A stretch of 64,000 bases of DNA, from NCBI GenBank assembly GCA_963920765.1, contig OY987242.1:16268002-16332001 (forward strand), given 5' to 3'. The position numbers were made by a program, and so were the translations under genes. This document shows, in pieces, positions 51,960-64,000 of this stretch; within the stretch, counting starts at the first letter, position 1, and every line of letters starts with the position of its first letter. The notes beneath the pieces are model-generated. The model did not search any database. It was not told where the DNA came from and worked only from the letters and a program-made list of their open reading frames with translations. The DNA is from Ulota crispa (lineage: Eukaryota; Streptophyta; Bryopsida; Orthotrichales; Orthotrichaceae).

Positions 51960-52635
51960 TATCTGTGACTGTGTAGTAGTGTAGCCTTTGTCGAAATGTC
52001 TACTGAGATGAGATTCAGGCAAAACTTGCTCAAAAAGAGATTTCGCCGTAGAGGTGATTCACAGGCTGTTTCTTGTGTGTACATAAAAACATTTCAAAGT
52101 CTGTGCAAGATGTTATTATGCAAATGATGGTACCACAAGAGACAAGAAGGGCATTGCACATTTTTATTACATAACACACAATTTGGGTATGAACAAAATA
52201 TAGAAGAATATTCCTTTCCTATGTTTGGCCAAATGTGAAGGCACTCAAAGCATTAGTTTTAAACATCCAAATATGGATAATCACCCCTTCATTGGCTTAA
52301 CTTTTTTCAACATTAATAGAAATGAACTCAGAGATAACAACAAATTTATCCTCTTCATTTCCATTTTCCCAACCCTTGCAGAGCCTTAAATATTGTCAAA
52401 AGGGTGAAGATAAAAACAAACTTTAGTAGGAAATCTACTGAGCTTTTAACCCTTGTTATATCAATTTCTGATTGGAATTGTCTTTGCACTGAGATTGGTT
52501 GCTCCCAGAGAGAAACGGATCAATGACAACTGGGATTAGAAGCACCGCATGATAACCATAGTGCTTCTGGTACAAGCTGGAGTGTAGGTCAACTGAAGCA
52601 GATCATGGTTTATGTGGAACTTACCAACTCTACGG

Positions 52636-52820
52636 TGCATGACACTTATAACCAATAACTCCCAATTCAAGTGGTTAGTCTAAGATTTTATCAAAAAAAA
52701 AAATACCAAGCTTTTGAGCTAATGAATATGTGTTATGCTTTAGTATTTCTTAATGAATATATGTGTTATGCTTTAGTATTTCTTATTTGACCAATAGTAG
52801 TTGGTTTTAAGTGTCATGCA
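52636..52820. mobile_element. Short TIR element, family E, with an internal duplication
   Basis: TGCATGACACTTATAACCAA and the inverted TTGGTTTTAAGTGTCATGCA. Its interior repeats GTGTTATGCTTTAGTATTTC twice in tandem. Second copy of the element in intron 2 of the receptor kinase. Confidence 0.7.
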
Positions 52821-53967
52821 CTACACGATATACGAAGGGCTTCGGCAATGATTGTCGAATGACTATCCAATCAACCAAACCTGGTTTCAACACCTTGAAC
52901 GACGAACCCAAGGCAGCGTGTCTACGAAACAACATTTTTCAAAAACTGACATTTTTCACATACCAGCCAGTCCTGTACCTAAGATGTATACCAGCCCTTT
53001 TTGCTTGAGCTCTGTGAGCATAACTGATATGACGTTACAATTACAGTAGCCCTTCCAGAAGTTTGGGTTTGCATGATGATAGATGTATTACCGATGTATG
53101 AATAGAAAAGATCCTGGTGTTAATAGAGAGACTCTGAATCTTGACAGATTCTTAACTTCTTGACACTAGGGCCATTTTTTCCAAGGCTTCTTAACAAGCG
53201 GGCAGTACGCAATCTGTTTGGTAGGAGCTCGGAGCAATTTCAACTACGCTAATGTTATCCTCGTACAGTCATTTTGTGGAGATTAGTACGATATATAAAT
53301 AATTCAACCTGCACTAAGCAAACTATACTACCAATAGTGTGAATTTGGTGGTCCTAGTGTCACAGGTACTAATAGAGTTAATCGGTCTAACAGGACCTAA
53401 AGGTGTCACAATAAACAAAGTACTGGGTCAATACATTCTCACTCTCAACCAAAGAAACCTTGACGCAGTTCAGTTGCCTCGTCAACGTAGCACTACATGA
53501 TTTTCACGCACTCAAGTCCAATCTAAACTTCCTAAAGCACGCACCAAAGGACATGGAGCGTTGATGGAATCTGCAAGCAGCAAAAGATGGCAAAATACCG
53601 AGGATTTCCCAAACCAGTCTGGTTTCCTTTCCAAGTCCCAGACGCAGCCTGCGAGAGTCGTTTGGAGAGATCTCACCGTTGTAGGTGAGGGATCGTGACA
53701 ACACGATGCTTGTACCCTGCCTGAAACTTGCCTCATCTCAAAAAAATTACAGAAAACAACGAGCAAGAAGAGCAACTGTTGCATACTACACAAAGTTAGC
53801 CGTTTTCAGACTACTTTTACAAAACCATTTTTAAAATATATACAAAATCCTGCTGACGCGGGTGTTCTGAAAAGTATTTAGACCTAAAAGTGGCCAGCAG
53901 CTCTGACTGTAAAAATTTATCAAAGTCTCTACAAGCACCAAATGTCGACCAATAACCATAAGATAAG

Positions 53968-56900
53968 CTACTGGTTGGCTCGAGCGCGCTTCTTCTTGGC
54001 CATGACCGGCTTCTTCGTGGCCTCATCAAGTAACTCCTTCAGGAACAGCAGAAGGTCTTTCAGCTGAACCCGCTCGTTCCTCTCGAAGTTCCAGGCCACC
54101 CACATTGGGTACCGCCCACTCGCATTATACTCCTCAATCTCAAAAAACGCTGTTGCTACACTTTGCATGACCTCTGCTCCCAAATCCCCCTTCAGCTTCT
54201 TTATAGACTCATCGTCTTCATCTATGATTCGCTGCAATACAATTTGCAGTCCAAAAACCACTCAAATATATGTCAAACTGCTAAAGGTGACGCTCATAGT
54301 AACCTCTTACTTTGCAATGAGGAAGATACCAGCAGCTACAATGGACCACACCACATTAACAGCATTGAAGGTTACCTTCCAATTCGTTCCTTCCGGATCA
54401 AGTTTCACATTCTTGTAAGGGTGATATTCGTGATTCCCAATGCGATTTTCCCACTCCGAAATGATTTTAGTCATCACCAGCTCCCATCCATCTGGATGAT
54501 ACTTGAACTTCTTCCTACAAGCAGCCTCCCATGGCCCTTTGTCAATCGTTCCCATCAGCTTGTTGCTGATTTTTTCATCCACTCCATACGTCTCCAGAAC
54601 CTGATGAAAAACAGAGTTACACGAGCAAATTAGATGGGCAGAGACTTCAAAAGAGTGGACCATTGCAAACTCAAGAAGGCTTGAAAAACACCTTCAACGA
54701 GAGCAGCTCACCTGAACGGCGACCTTCCTTGCGTCCTCAAGGAAGTCATTGACCGTGCGCTCTTTCTGAGACAGGGCATTCACCATGTCTTGGAGCAATT
54801 CCTGCTCCGATTGCAGCTCTTTAATTTTATCCTTGTCCGTTTCGTCCTCGTTTAACGTTTCCTCGATCTCCAACAATTCCTTCCCATGCTGCTTCTGAAG
54901 CTCCAGTTCCTGCCTCTCCATCAGCTTTCTCTTCTGCTCCTGAACGGCCATCTCCAACGCTTTGCTCTCACCCTGTATACATCACGACCACTTGTGAGCA
55001 CAATGCCCAACTTCGAGCAAGTATAAAGCAAAACGCAGAGAAAACAGCGAACCTCCACAACTGCAGTCAGGAACCCTACAACAGAACATGAAAAACAATG
55101 AATCACCTCGTGCTTTTTGATGATCTTCTTCTGCTCGTCCCGCTGCTTGCACTGAATAGCTGCATGCAACTCCGCCTGCTTGCTGGCCTCTTCGAGCAGC
55201 CTTTGAGCCTGCCACAGCAGTGGTATTATCAATCGGCAATTTGCACCTCAACCAACACCACTAGCAAGGCCACATTTGAACACCGCACTGTTCACATGGA
55301 GAGCATAATTATCAACACATTCTAACCAAAGCGACCCAAAAATGTTTGCAAACTACTAACAGTCGAGGTGAAAGGTTTGTCCAAATGTTGATAGTATACT
55401 TACATCTTGCTTCTCCCTCTCAAACCGTTGGCGCTCGGCTTCGTTCTTTTGCCTCATCTGCACCTCCGCTTTCTTCATTGTGTCACACCGGCCTTCAAGC
55501 GCCCGCAGTTTGTTTGTCAGTGCCGTTTGGTGCGCCAATACTCTCTCGTTGTGCGCCGCTTCTTTCGCTTGCACTTGCAGCTGCATCGCTTCCAAATCTG
55601 CGGTGCGTCATCTAACGATTGTTAACACCCTGAGTTCCTCACAAAGAAAAACAGAAGCTTGGGGGGTAGAAACATCTACCGTCCAAAAAAGATCACAAAA
55701 TCCACCACCTACCGCGCTTGTGCTGTTCCTCCATCGTCCTCTTCTCCTCCTCCGCCTTCACACGCAACGAATCCACCTCGTGTACCATGTTGCGCAGCAC
55801 CACAAACTGGTGCCGTGAGGCTGCCACCATGTAGTTCTTCTGATCCACCGTCTTCACCAAGTCGTCCACAACCTGCTTGTTCATCCTTTCCTTCTCCTCC
55901 ACCATATCCTTCACAGACTTCAGGTCGCAAGTCTTCTTCAGATATGCTGTCAATTGACCCAAGTTCACTGTCAGGTCCTGCACAACACCGCCGCGCATCA
56001 GTCCCAGTTCGATTCTTGCGGTATTTTAGAACCACGAACCTGGGCGAGGGATGAGACAACGCTATGGCCAGGAAACTCAAGGTCACAATCAATAGGAAAA
56101 AAAAAAGGTCTACCTCTTCGGTCGCTTGCCATCCGTATAAATCCAGATTGTATGCACGCTTCTCATCCCACCACTCTCTGCTGCCATGATTCGTCATAGC
56201 AAAGTTATGGGCGAAGGCTTGGGCATCCTCCAGACCATGAATGTCGTTCCTGAACGTCAGAACCGCCGTGCCCTGATGTCCACGGAAGTCGTGGAAGACA
56301 TCCACTTTCTCCGGGTTATATTCCTGAACCAGAATCCAAGTGCCACTCACATTTCAGTAGCAAACCCAAAGAAAAGGCCATAACAGCAAGGGCTCCAACA
56401 TCCCCAAGAAAGCCATGGACATACACACGACGACGAAGAACATGAAGACGCTCTCGAACAGGACCGATAAGGACACAGCGTGATTGTTAGAACATGTTAG
56501 GGCTCTCAAGATCACGCCAAATCCATAGATAGGGCTGGCGAAGGGGGACAGACGCTCAAACGTGCAGGCACAACGAGGGGCTCTGAGGAGCATAAGCTGG
56601 ACTGCACTGCCTTTTACTTCAGAAGAAACTCAGTGCAGCTCAAGCTTCTTCGTGAGACACTCTTTCTGGAAAATTGGAGTGCAACTCATGCTCCTCACAC
56701 CAAACACGACACCGTACGACTGTCAAACCTGCAACCGTAAGGGCTCCAAAGATCATGCCGAACACACAGAATGTGACGCCAACATGCATGCAAACGGCAA
56801 CATTGTGAGGAGGAGCGCCAATTGGCCCTGCACACCTGGAACTTCTCCTTGATGTCGGCAGCACCGGCGGCAAGGCGAAACCCCTCCTCGTTGGTGCGAG

Positions 56901-57312
56901 TGTTGTCAATGTTGACCAAGATGCCCATCCAGGGAGCCAGGAGACGAGTGGCGACGGCTCCGCGACTGGGCACGGCTTGCTCCAGGTGCAGCACGCGCTC
57001 GGCTTGCGCCACCATGGGCTTGCCGTCCAATTCGGCGAGGAGGAAGTTCTTCAACGCCCGATGCCCGCCCACTTTCTCCGGCCCCTTCTTCCCGCTCCCG
57101 ATCTGCGTCGCATGCGCCAGAAGCTCCCGGTACTTGTAGCTCTGCTTCTTCCGCCCCGGCGACAGCGGGCACTTGTACGTGCCGTCGCCGTTCTTCACCA
57201 CCATACTCCCGTCGCGGATCCCGTCTGCCACCTTCTGCTCGTGCACCTCCGTCTCCTCATCGTCGGAGTTGCTGTACGAGCCGCCCTCCGACTCCGAATC
57301 GTCCGAGAACAT
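53968..57312 (-). CDS. IDN2/FDM-like XS-XH protein of RNA-directed DNA methylation (intact)
   Basis: Homologue of INVOLVED IN DE NOVO 2 / FACTOR OF DNA METHYLATION, which bind RNA through the XS domain and act with the Pol V branch of RdDM. Eight exons, all in frame, give 665 residues (Arabidopsis members about 630-650): 57312-56836, 56323-56114, 55977-55713, 55597-55404, 55208-55107, 54972-54712, 54600-54376 and 54231-53968. Order: acidic N-terminus, zf-XS-like segment (about 46-70), XS domain (about 126-220, APWMGILVNID and EYNPEKVDVFHDFRGHQG), long coiled coil (about 230-500), XH domain (about 508-650, with RIIDEDDE and YNASGRYPMW). The exon 2 acceptor (TTCTGGTTCAG) was chosen because it joins KEKFQ to EYNPEKV in phase 0. 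The zinc finger lacks its second cysteine. The ATG sits just right of the tandem repeat array, which therefore occupies its promoter or 5' UTR. Confidence 0.92.
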
Positions 57313-57340
57313 GGCTCGCCCTTGCTCACAACCCCCGCAA

Positions 57341-58626
57341 AACCCCCCTGCACACCACGAACGCACAGCCAACACGCACGAGCTCAAGAAACCGATGCAC
57401 GCGTCCACAATTGCAAGAATCTGCTCCACTTCGGATCGCTCCAGTGCACAAATCAAGAGAGAACGCGCTCCGGTCATTCCAAGCCGTGCAAGATTATGCT
57501 ATTCAAGACGCAAACAGCAAAATGCACAGCACATTGAGAGCGAGTACAAGAGCGCGTTCCGGGACTCCGTGCAGAGTGCATGCTTACCTGTGAACGATCC
57601 GAGCTTCGCCAAGATTCGACGACGCGCAGCTAACTTAACTGAGACAAATGCTGCGGCTCCTCTTCCTCAAAAGATGCTCTTCGCAGTGCCTCGCAACCTA
57701 ATTGGCAGCAAACCCCCCCCCCCCCCCTGCACACCACGAACGCACAACCAACACGCACGAGCTCAAGAAACCGATGCACGCGTCCACAATTGCAAGAATT
57801 TGCTCCACTTCGGATCACTCCAGCGCACAAACCAAGAGAGAACGCGCTCCGGACGCTCCGGTCATTCCAAGCCGTGAAAGATTATGCTATTCAAGAAGCA
57901 AGCCGCAAAATGCACAGCACATTATGAGCGAGTACAAAAGCGCGTTCTGGCACTCTGAGCAGAGTGCATGCTTTACCTGTTACACTTCGGATCGCTCCAG
58001 CGCACAAACCAAGAGAGAACGCGCTCCGGTCATTCCAAGCCGAGAAAAGATTATGCTATTCAAGAAGCAAACCGCAAAATGCACAGCACATTATGAGCGA
58101 GTAAAAGAGCACGTTCCGGTACTCCGTGCAGAGTGCATGCTTACCTGTGAACGATCCGAGCTTCGCCAAGCTTCGACGACGCGCAGCTAACTTAGATGAG
58201 ACAAATGCTGTAGCTCCTCTTCCTTAAAAGATGATGCTCTTCGCAATGCCCCGCAACCTAATTGGCAGCAAACCCCCCTGCACACCACGAACGCACAGCC
58301 AACACGCACGAGCTCAAGAAACCGATGCACGCGTCCACAATTGGAAGAATCCGCTCCACTTCGGATCGCTCCAGCGCACAAATCAAGAAAGAACGCGCTC
58401 CGGTCATTCCAAGCCGTGCAAGATTATGCTATTCAAAAAGCAAACCGCAAAATGCACAGCGCATTGAGAGCGCGTTCCGGCCCTCCGAGCAGAGTGCATG
58501 CTTACCTGTGAACGATCCGAGCTTCGCCAAGCTTCGACGAGGCGCAGCTAACTTAGATGAGACAAATGCTGCGGCTCCTCTTCCTTAAAAGATGCTCTTC
58601 GCGGTGCTCCGCAACCTAATTGGCAG
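57341..58626. repeat. Tandem array of about 370-bp units upstream of the XS-XH gene
   Basis: Units start AAACCCCCCTGCACACCACG and end TAATTGGCAGC: unit 1 57341-57710, then a fused pair with a deletion 57711-58270, then unit 4 58271-58626. The fused pair begins with a run of 15 C (57713-57727). The pseudogene copy has a single unit here (about 46.9-47.3 kb). Long open frames in this array are by-products of G+C-rich repetition. Confidence 0.88.
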
Positions 58627-59864
58627 CTGCTATTCTTGCAAGGACTTCCACCTCGCGCTCTCATGCGACGGTAAGCAGCAATGGCACTGGTGATCTCGCA
58701 ACGATCGTATCGAACACGACGGCGGTGCGAGTCGGGATGACTTTGACGAAGAAGGCGCGCTTCTTTCGAAGGTCATTGGGACCCCACCCCGCCCAGGCTT
58801 TCGCCAAATCTACCGAATCCTTCTGATATTATGGACGTGGCGAGTCTGTAACATCTACGTCTTATTGACAGCCCTTGTCTCTGAATGAATCCTGGGTTCT
58901 TGTCCCGCCCCCTCTCGTGCAAGAACTTCTGTCGAGGGATCTCGAAGTGTGATTTGCACAAGGAGCTCTAATTAGTGGCTAAGCACACCGTTAACTCTGT
59001 CGAACACTCCTTATCCTCACACTGCTAACTCCACTGATTAGTGCTAATTGTGCTTAAGTTTCTAATTGATAATTCTGTGTTCACTTTGCTTGCAGTGGGA
59101 CTATATTTATATCATTCAAGGTTGAGGGCTCTCCGAAGTTAGCAACCTGACGAGCGCTGGCTCTCGAAGTGACGACTGACGAGAATTTTCCTTTGGACAT
59201 GACGAACGAACGCGGCTGTCAAATGACGACTGACGAGAACTGACGAATAACGAGAACTGGCGACTGACGAGAACTGATCTCCCAGAGCCAGTGTGCGAGG
59301 AGAATTGAGCTTCTTCGGCATTTCTCATTTTCAACCCGTTTTGTCAGGGCATGTACAGTACACTACCGGATATTGCCTATAGCTTTACAATATAATTTAG
59401 AATTTTTCAAAGATTTAATTGGTTTTTAGCCAATTGATTTAAATTTTAATCGGTTTTTCACATTTCATTAAGATTTTATTTTTTATTTTTTATTTTTTTT
59501 TGGCTCTCCAGGATAGCATTTTGGAGAAGCCTTTTAGTTTTTTGGAAGTTAGCTAGCATTGAATACAATGTATTTAAATCAACCAATGTCTAAACCAAAC
59601 AAAATTATAAAAATTTACAAATTATTTTGAAATTGTGCTCCTATTTGTAATACTTTTTGTTTTCATGCCCCTATTTGTAATTTATTTTTTTGAGCAAAAT
59701 TTTGCTAAAAAGCCAACAAAGAAATTTCAAGAGAATATTTGGTGGTGTGTTCTTCCTTTTTGGTGGATGAAATTGCTTGCTCCACAATCTTTTGATTGTA
59801 TTTTGTATATTTTGGTGAATGTGGACTATTTTTGTGTTGTCATCCATATTTTGCAAAGGGCATA

Positions 59865-60258
59865 AGGTAGGCGCACCCATAAGCGTGGAAATAAGGGTTT
59901 TGGAGTAGGTAAAACAATTGACTAACTTTGAAAAAAATACTATAAGTTAGGAAGTTGAAACCAAAAATATTGGTATTAATTTTAAGGTTCCAACTGCAAG
60001 CATTTATTCACAAAGATTTTTCAAAGTCCAAAATCACTGAAATTGTAGGAACCATGTGTAAGAGATGCTAAAAATAAGGCTTGTTTGTTCTTAAATAGTG
60101 AGGGGTACTCAAAACCTCATGCTAGTCTCCCACAACCATCACTTCATCACCCATAACCATCACTCAATCACCCACAACCATTTGACCTTTTATTGATTAG
60201 CCCCTGCCACTGTCAGGTGACAGCCATGGGGACACAGCGCTTATGGATGCTGCTACCT
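59865..60258. mobile_element. Short TIR element, family A', with an empty-site partner
   Basis: AGGTAGGCGCACCCATAAGC and the inverted GCTTATGGATGCTGCTACCT, flanked by TA. The left segmental copy has the uninterrupted sequence GGCATACTTGTCCATG at about 48856-48871, which proves a TA target duplication. Confidence 0.92.
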
Positions 60259-62182
60259 TACATGTCCATGGATCTCAACCTTTAAACAACAAATTGGTCA
60301 CCATGGCCAAAAGTAGACTATAAGAAATTGCAATTCACACAATTAAATACTATTACCAAAAGCTACATAAGCTAGCATTGCATGGTTGCAAAAAAGGCAA
60401 TATGGAGCCTAACACTACCTTTAAGAATCTTCTTAAAAGTTGGAGCACCTAAATATTTGAGTGCATCTAATGAGTCTAATTTTTGCATTCCTTGATGGAC
60501 CATGTTGTCTTGATCATTTTTTTAAAATTGATGTTTAGGTGAAAGTAGTAATTGTTTGCATTAATGCAATCTTGTTGAATAGTTTTAGCCATAGGTGTTG
60601 TGTATAATCAACATTTCAACTTATGACTATCCAAAATAAAAAACCAAGATTTCAATTGTCATCATTATTAAATTTTATATCTTTCAAATTGTGTATTTAA
60701 ATTGTTTTTGAGCTATGATATCCATCTACAATAAAATAAGTTAACAACTACAATAATTGTACCTGGTTAGAAAACAAGGTCCTAATAATGAAAGAGAATT
60801 TTAGATTTGTCCAGTACAATATTCAAGACAAGCTATGGAAAAATCATATTTTACTCAAATCCCTCAAAGTCCAAAATTCATAAACTTCCATCTCAATAAT
60901 TAAACTTATATACTCCTTTGTTCTAAATATTAGTGTGCTTTGAAAAGTTAAGTTTGAAGAAACATCCACATTTATTTGGGACAAAGGAGTAATTTATAAG
61001 GAAATAGGTTGCAAAATCAGCCAATTTAAATTTACCCTGCAAAACCTTGCCTTGCTCACGTGAAGAGGGAGCTGTGAATGTGAGTGTGAGGTTGAGGTCA
61101 AATCAATCAAACACATAATTTTAGTGACACAATCTTCATGATGGACAACGAAAACCTACTGCAAAAAAGATTTGGTTTTACTTTATGAAATCAGATGGTT
61201 GACACTTTGTTTGTACTTTATCGTTCAACAAAATAAGATAAGATTTCTTTTTTAATACTTATGTAAACATCAAGGTTAAAAGTAATCACCTAACTTCATT
61301 TATATATTTTTTGGAACCTACTGATATTGACAATGTACACCTGAATGTATATCCAACAATTGCTTTAATTACCAATACACGCCTTTTGGATTGGATTTAG
61401 TTTATTCAGTACGAGAGTTGGTTTTTTTTACCAAGAAAATGCTTGCCCAAATATTGTGTATTTGTCCGTTGGATTTATCACTAACTAATCACACATGGAA
61501 CAAAACACGTGCATAAATGTAAGCTTCTTGTTTTTACAGTGCATTACATTTGGAGTGCTTTGAGAAACCCTCGTTACCCCTTGATTGTGCCAAAATTGCA
61601 CTAAGAGTTCTTGTCTAGTATACATGCCATGTCTGCTTAGTTTTGCAAAATATAGAGTATATGTATTAAAAACCATGACGTGAAGCAAATCAAAATTGAA
61701 ATATTTGTTAATATGTAACCCCTAAGAAGCCTGCTCCATACTTGTAAAGCTTAATTCTAAAGAATGTGCACAACATTGGAAAAAATCTTCCAATGGGTAT
61801 GCTCAATCCGTTTTCGTAATTTAAGTTAGTTGCATATGGTTCAGAAAAGATCTAAACCCAATAAGATTTACCATGTAGATGGACAAACAATATTTATCTT
61901 CGGTGATTAGTACTGAAGGCAGGACGTGCATAGATTGCTTGTATCTAAGTGCTGAGGTTCAAATTTGACAGTTTCAAATGTTTTTCTGATGAAGAGATAT
62001 CACGACTACTTAGTACCAAATAAAAGCACAGACTTCTGCTACTCCATCCATTGATGTTGTTCTCAATTAAAAAAGAAATCTCGATAGTTACAAAATGCTA
62101 AGACTTGTCCACCAAACAGTTTGAATAGGATTTGAGGGAGTGAAACTATGATTATTGCTCAAACAAGGACAAACTCTTTTAA

Positions 62183-62552
62183 CCCTTGCACGTCTAGCTG
62201 GACACAGTGATTGTCACTCTATAGTAGCTTTACAATGCTTAACAATGACATTGCAAGTACCCCACCCATTATAAAAATATTTTTAAAAGTTGCAAAAATC
62301 AACAATGCATATGGACCTTATAAAAATTGCAAGAAGGGTAACATGAGACCTAACACCGTGTTTTTTAATCTTCTCATAATTTGGGTTGCTTAAAAATATG
62401 GGTGCATTTGAAGTTTTGTTTTATCTTCCATGATATACAATGTATCTATGATCACTCCTAAAAAAAATAAATGAAAACAGCTTTTTTTCTATCCAATAGA
62501 GTGTTTCTTTGAAGATGAGGGGACAAAAGACATCCTCTTATGCATTTAGGGG
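62183..62552. mobile_element. Possible TTAA element, 370 bp
   Basis: Begins CCCTTGCACG and ends GCATTTAGGGG, with TTAA on both sides (62179-62182 and 62553-62556). The termini match only weakly beyond the CCC/GGG. Confidence 0.4.
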
Positions 62553-63639
62553 TTAAAAGATTGCTAACTTTGACACATCTATAATAATCATTCCCAAAAC
62601 CTTGGGTTTGTCAAACTTGTAAGTAGTTTATCCTATTATCACTTTGACCCTATTATCACTTCTTTGTCTTCAAATTATGATATCATATAGGGTTTAGTTT
62701 CAAATCCGGGCTAACATGTATCACAAGGAAAGTCTTAAAGTCCCTTGTTTAAGAGCACATTTATTTTTTCCATTTGACCAAAATTTGCAAAAGATATAGT
62801 GTATTAGCTATGAAGGCCTCAATTAAACACACAATTTATCACCCCAATGCCTTTGCTATAGCAAATGTCAATTGTAAAATACCAAAAATAACTGAAATTT
62901 GTTAGTTTAGCTATCACTTATGGATGACCACAAAGGCCAAGGAAAGGAAAAAGAAATTCATAGATGAAAATGACAAAATATGATCATTTATGAGAGTGAA
63001 AATTTGTAAGGAAGGCAAATTCAAAATTGAGCTTATCCTTGACTTTACCTCATTGTAACCTTAATAACTACCTCATGCTTCACTCCTTTAAGAGTTTTAA
63101 ATTTATAAAAAATCTTGACTTGATTATCTTTCAAATGATACCATAACCACGACATCTAGTGAATTGTAGCTTTTGTAATTTATATTTGACTTAAGACTTA
63201 ATGATAAAAGGGTAAATTGCCTATATATATTTTGTGTCCCAATTTGGTGAGAGGCGTAATTAGGACTAGTTTCCATAGAAGACCGGAATTGGAGGGGGAG
63301 GGACCTCTAGGCTGACCCAAACAGAATGAAGAAAAATTCTTGAAATGTTCAAAATGCGGAGAGTTTGGAAAGCAACCTTTGATTTTGGATCTAGACCTTC
63401 TAGTCATGTAGTTTGACTTTTATAGAATTGGATGCTGGACGACTAGGCTTGGACTCCACTAGCCCCCCATGGAAACTGGCTCTTAAGCACCTTGCCCACA
63501 ATTTTTTTTTCTGGCGTTTAAACGCCATATTTGCAATAGTGAGATTTAGTTTAGGCAAATGCTTTGCTGTCCCTCAAAAAATCCACCTCAGCTAAGGGCA
63601 CATAGGGATTTACATTGTAGCTAAAGTATCCAAAAAAAA

Positions 63640-64000
63640 GGAATTGATATATGCGTACCAGGGGATTGATATTTGCACATCCCATGGGGTAAATTTAGAC
63701 TTCTACCATCATAAAGCTGAATTTGAGAATTTTGAATTCAAATTTGGACTTAGAGACCATGATTTAGTCTAGAACCGTAAAAAAGTTGCAATTCAACAAC
63801 ACCCAATGAAAAAGCTTATTTTTTTTACAAACAAAAGTAAAAGTAACACTTTTCCCCCTAGCTAAACTTTTTCATTGGGTGTTGTTGAATTGCAACATTT
63901 GTTATGATTCATGGCCTCTAAGTCTAAATCTGAATTCAAAATTCTCAAATTCAGCTTTATGATGATAGAAATCTAAAATTTATCCGCAGGGTGTGCAAAT
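63640..64000. mobile_element. hAT-like foldback element, truncated by the window edge
   Basis: Starts GGAATTGATATATGCGTACC and contains the same arms as the 12276 element (CTACCATCATAAAGCTGAAT and, inverted, ATTCAGCTTTATGATGATAG). Confidence 0.6.

Larger units (their letters stand above)
49036..53167. other. Spacer between the two segmental copies
   Basis: No gene recognised. It holds CCC...GGG elements, a family D, a family A and a family E element, part copies of the 26.8 kb dispersed repeat (49535-49835, 52083-52200) and a degenerate repeat at 49.86-50.11 kb. The short frames around 52.8-53.05 kb have no readable domain. Confidence 0.6.
53168..60425. repeat. Right copy of the direct segmental duplication (about 7.3 kb)
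   Basis: Homologous to 41908-49035. It contains the intact XS-XH gene, the expanded upstream repeat and a family A' element absent from the left copy. Confidence 0.85.
60426..64000. other. AT-rich intergenic DNA to the window end
   Basis: No gene recognised. Apart from one TTAA-flanked element and a foldback element cut by the window edge I see only AT-rich sequence; short frames at 62.2 and 63.2-63.6 kb show no domain. Confidence 0.6.

Noticed and set aside
56345-56365. Exon 2 of the XS-XH gene starting at the GTGAG-TGG acceptor
   Set aside because: It gives the wrong phase; the acceptor at 56324-56326 restores the XS domain in frame.
57173-58588. Long plus-strand open frames (234, 162 and 108 codons) upstream of the XS-XH gene
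   Set aside because: They follow the 370-bp tandem units and their G+C-rich composition, repeat the same peptide blocks, and overlap the first exon of the real gene on the other strand.

Overview
This window is nuclear DNA of a land plant. The recognisable genes are plant families: an ERECTA-type receptor kinase, an HRD3/SEL1L-type ER protein, the APC/C subunit CDC26, an NPG1/NPGR TPR protein and IDN2/FDM-type XS-XH proteins. Introns are short GT-AG introns. Exons are clearly richer in G+C than the AT-rich DNA around them. A glycosyltransferase of the GT62 (Anp1/Mnn9) type, better known from fungi, makes me suspect a bryophyte or lycophyte rather than a flowering plant; that is inference, not something shown.

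Layout. 0.4-3.3 kb (+): last three exons of an ERECTA-like kinase, the rest lying left of the window. 7.1-11.2 kb (+): complete eight-exon HRD3/SEL1L gene with UPR-type promoter motifs. 14.8 kb (+): 60-residue CDC26. 20.3-23.7 kb (-): complete six-exon NPG1/NPGR gene. 31.1-32.8 kb (-): GT62 gene with a TAG just before its last conserved motif. 33.6-39.3 kb: one complete but decayed Ty3/gypsy chromovirus with two LTRs and a perfect 5-bp target duplication; its LTRs carry arrays shaped like heat-shock elements. 41.9-49.0 and 53.2-60.4 kb: a direct segmental duplication of about 7 kb. Each copy holds one IDN2/FDM-like gene (-); the left copy is a pseudogene and the right copy is intact, with an expanded tandem repeat directly upstream of its start.

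The rest is crowded with short non-autonomous DNA transposons. One superfamily has AGGTAG termini and TA target duplications. Another has CCC...GGG termini and 4-bp duplications, usually TTAA. There are also hAT-like (8 bp), Mutator-like (9 bp) and several unclassified inverted-repeat families. Two insertions can be proven inside the window by comparing filled and empty sites. In one, three different TTAA elements sit head to tail at a single TTAA of an older element. In the other, a TA element is present in one segmental copy and absent from the other.

The genes do not form a pathway. One connection is thematic: IDN2/FDM proteins act in RNA-directed DNA methylation, which silences elements like those filling this window. 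I saw no rRNA, tRNA, CRISPR or organellar sequence. All exon boundaries come from reading splice sites, frame continuity and remembered family conservation; none has transcript support.
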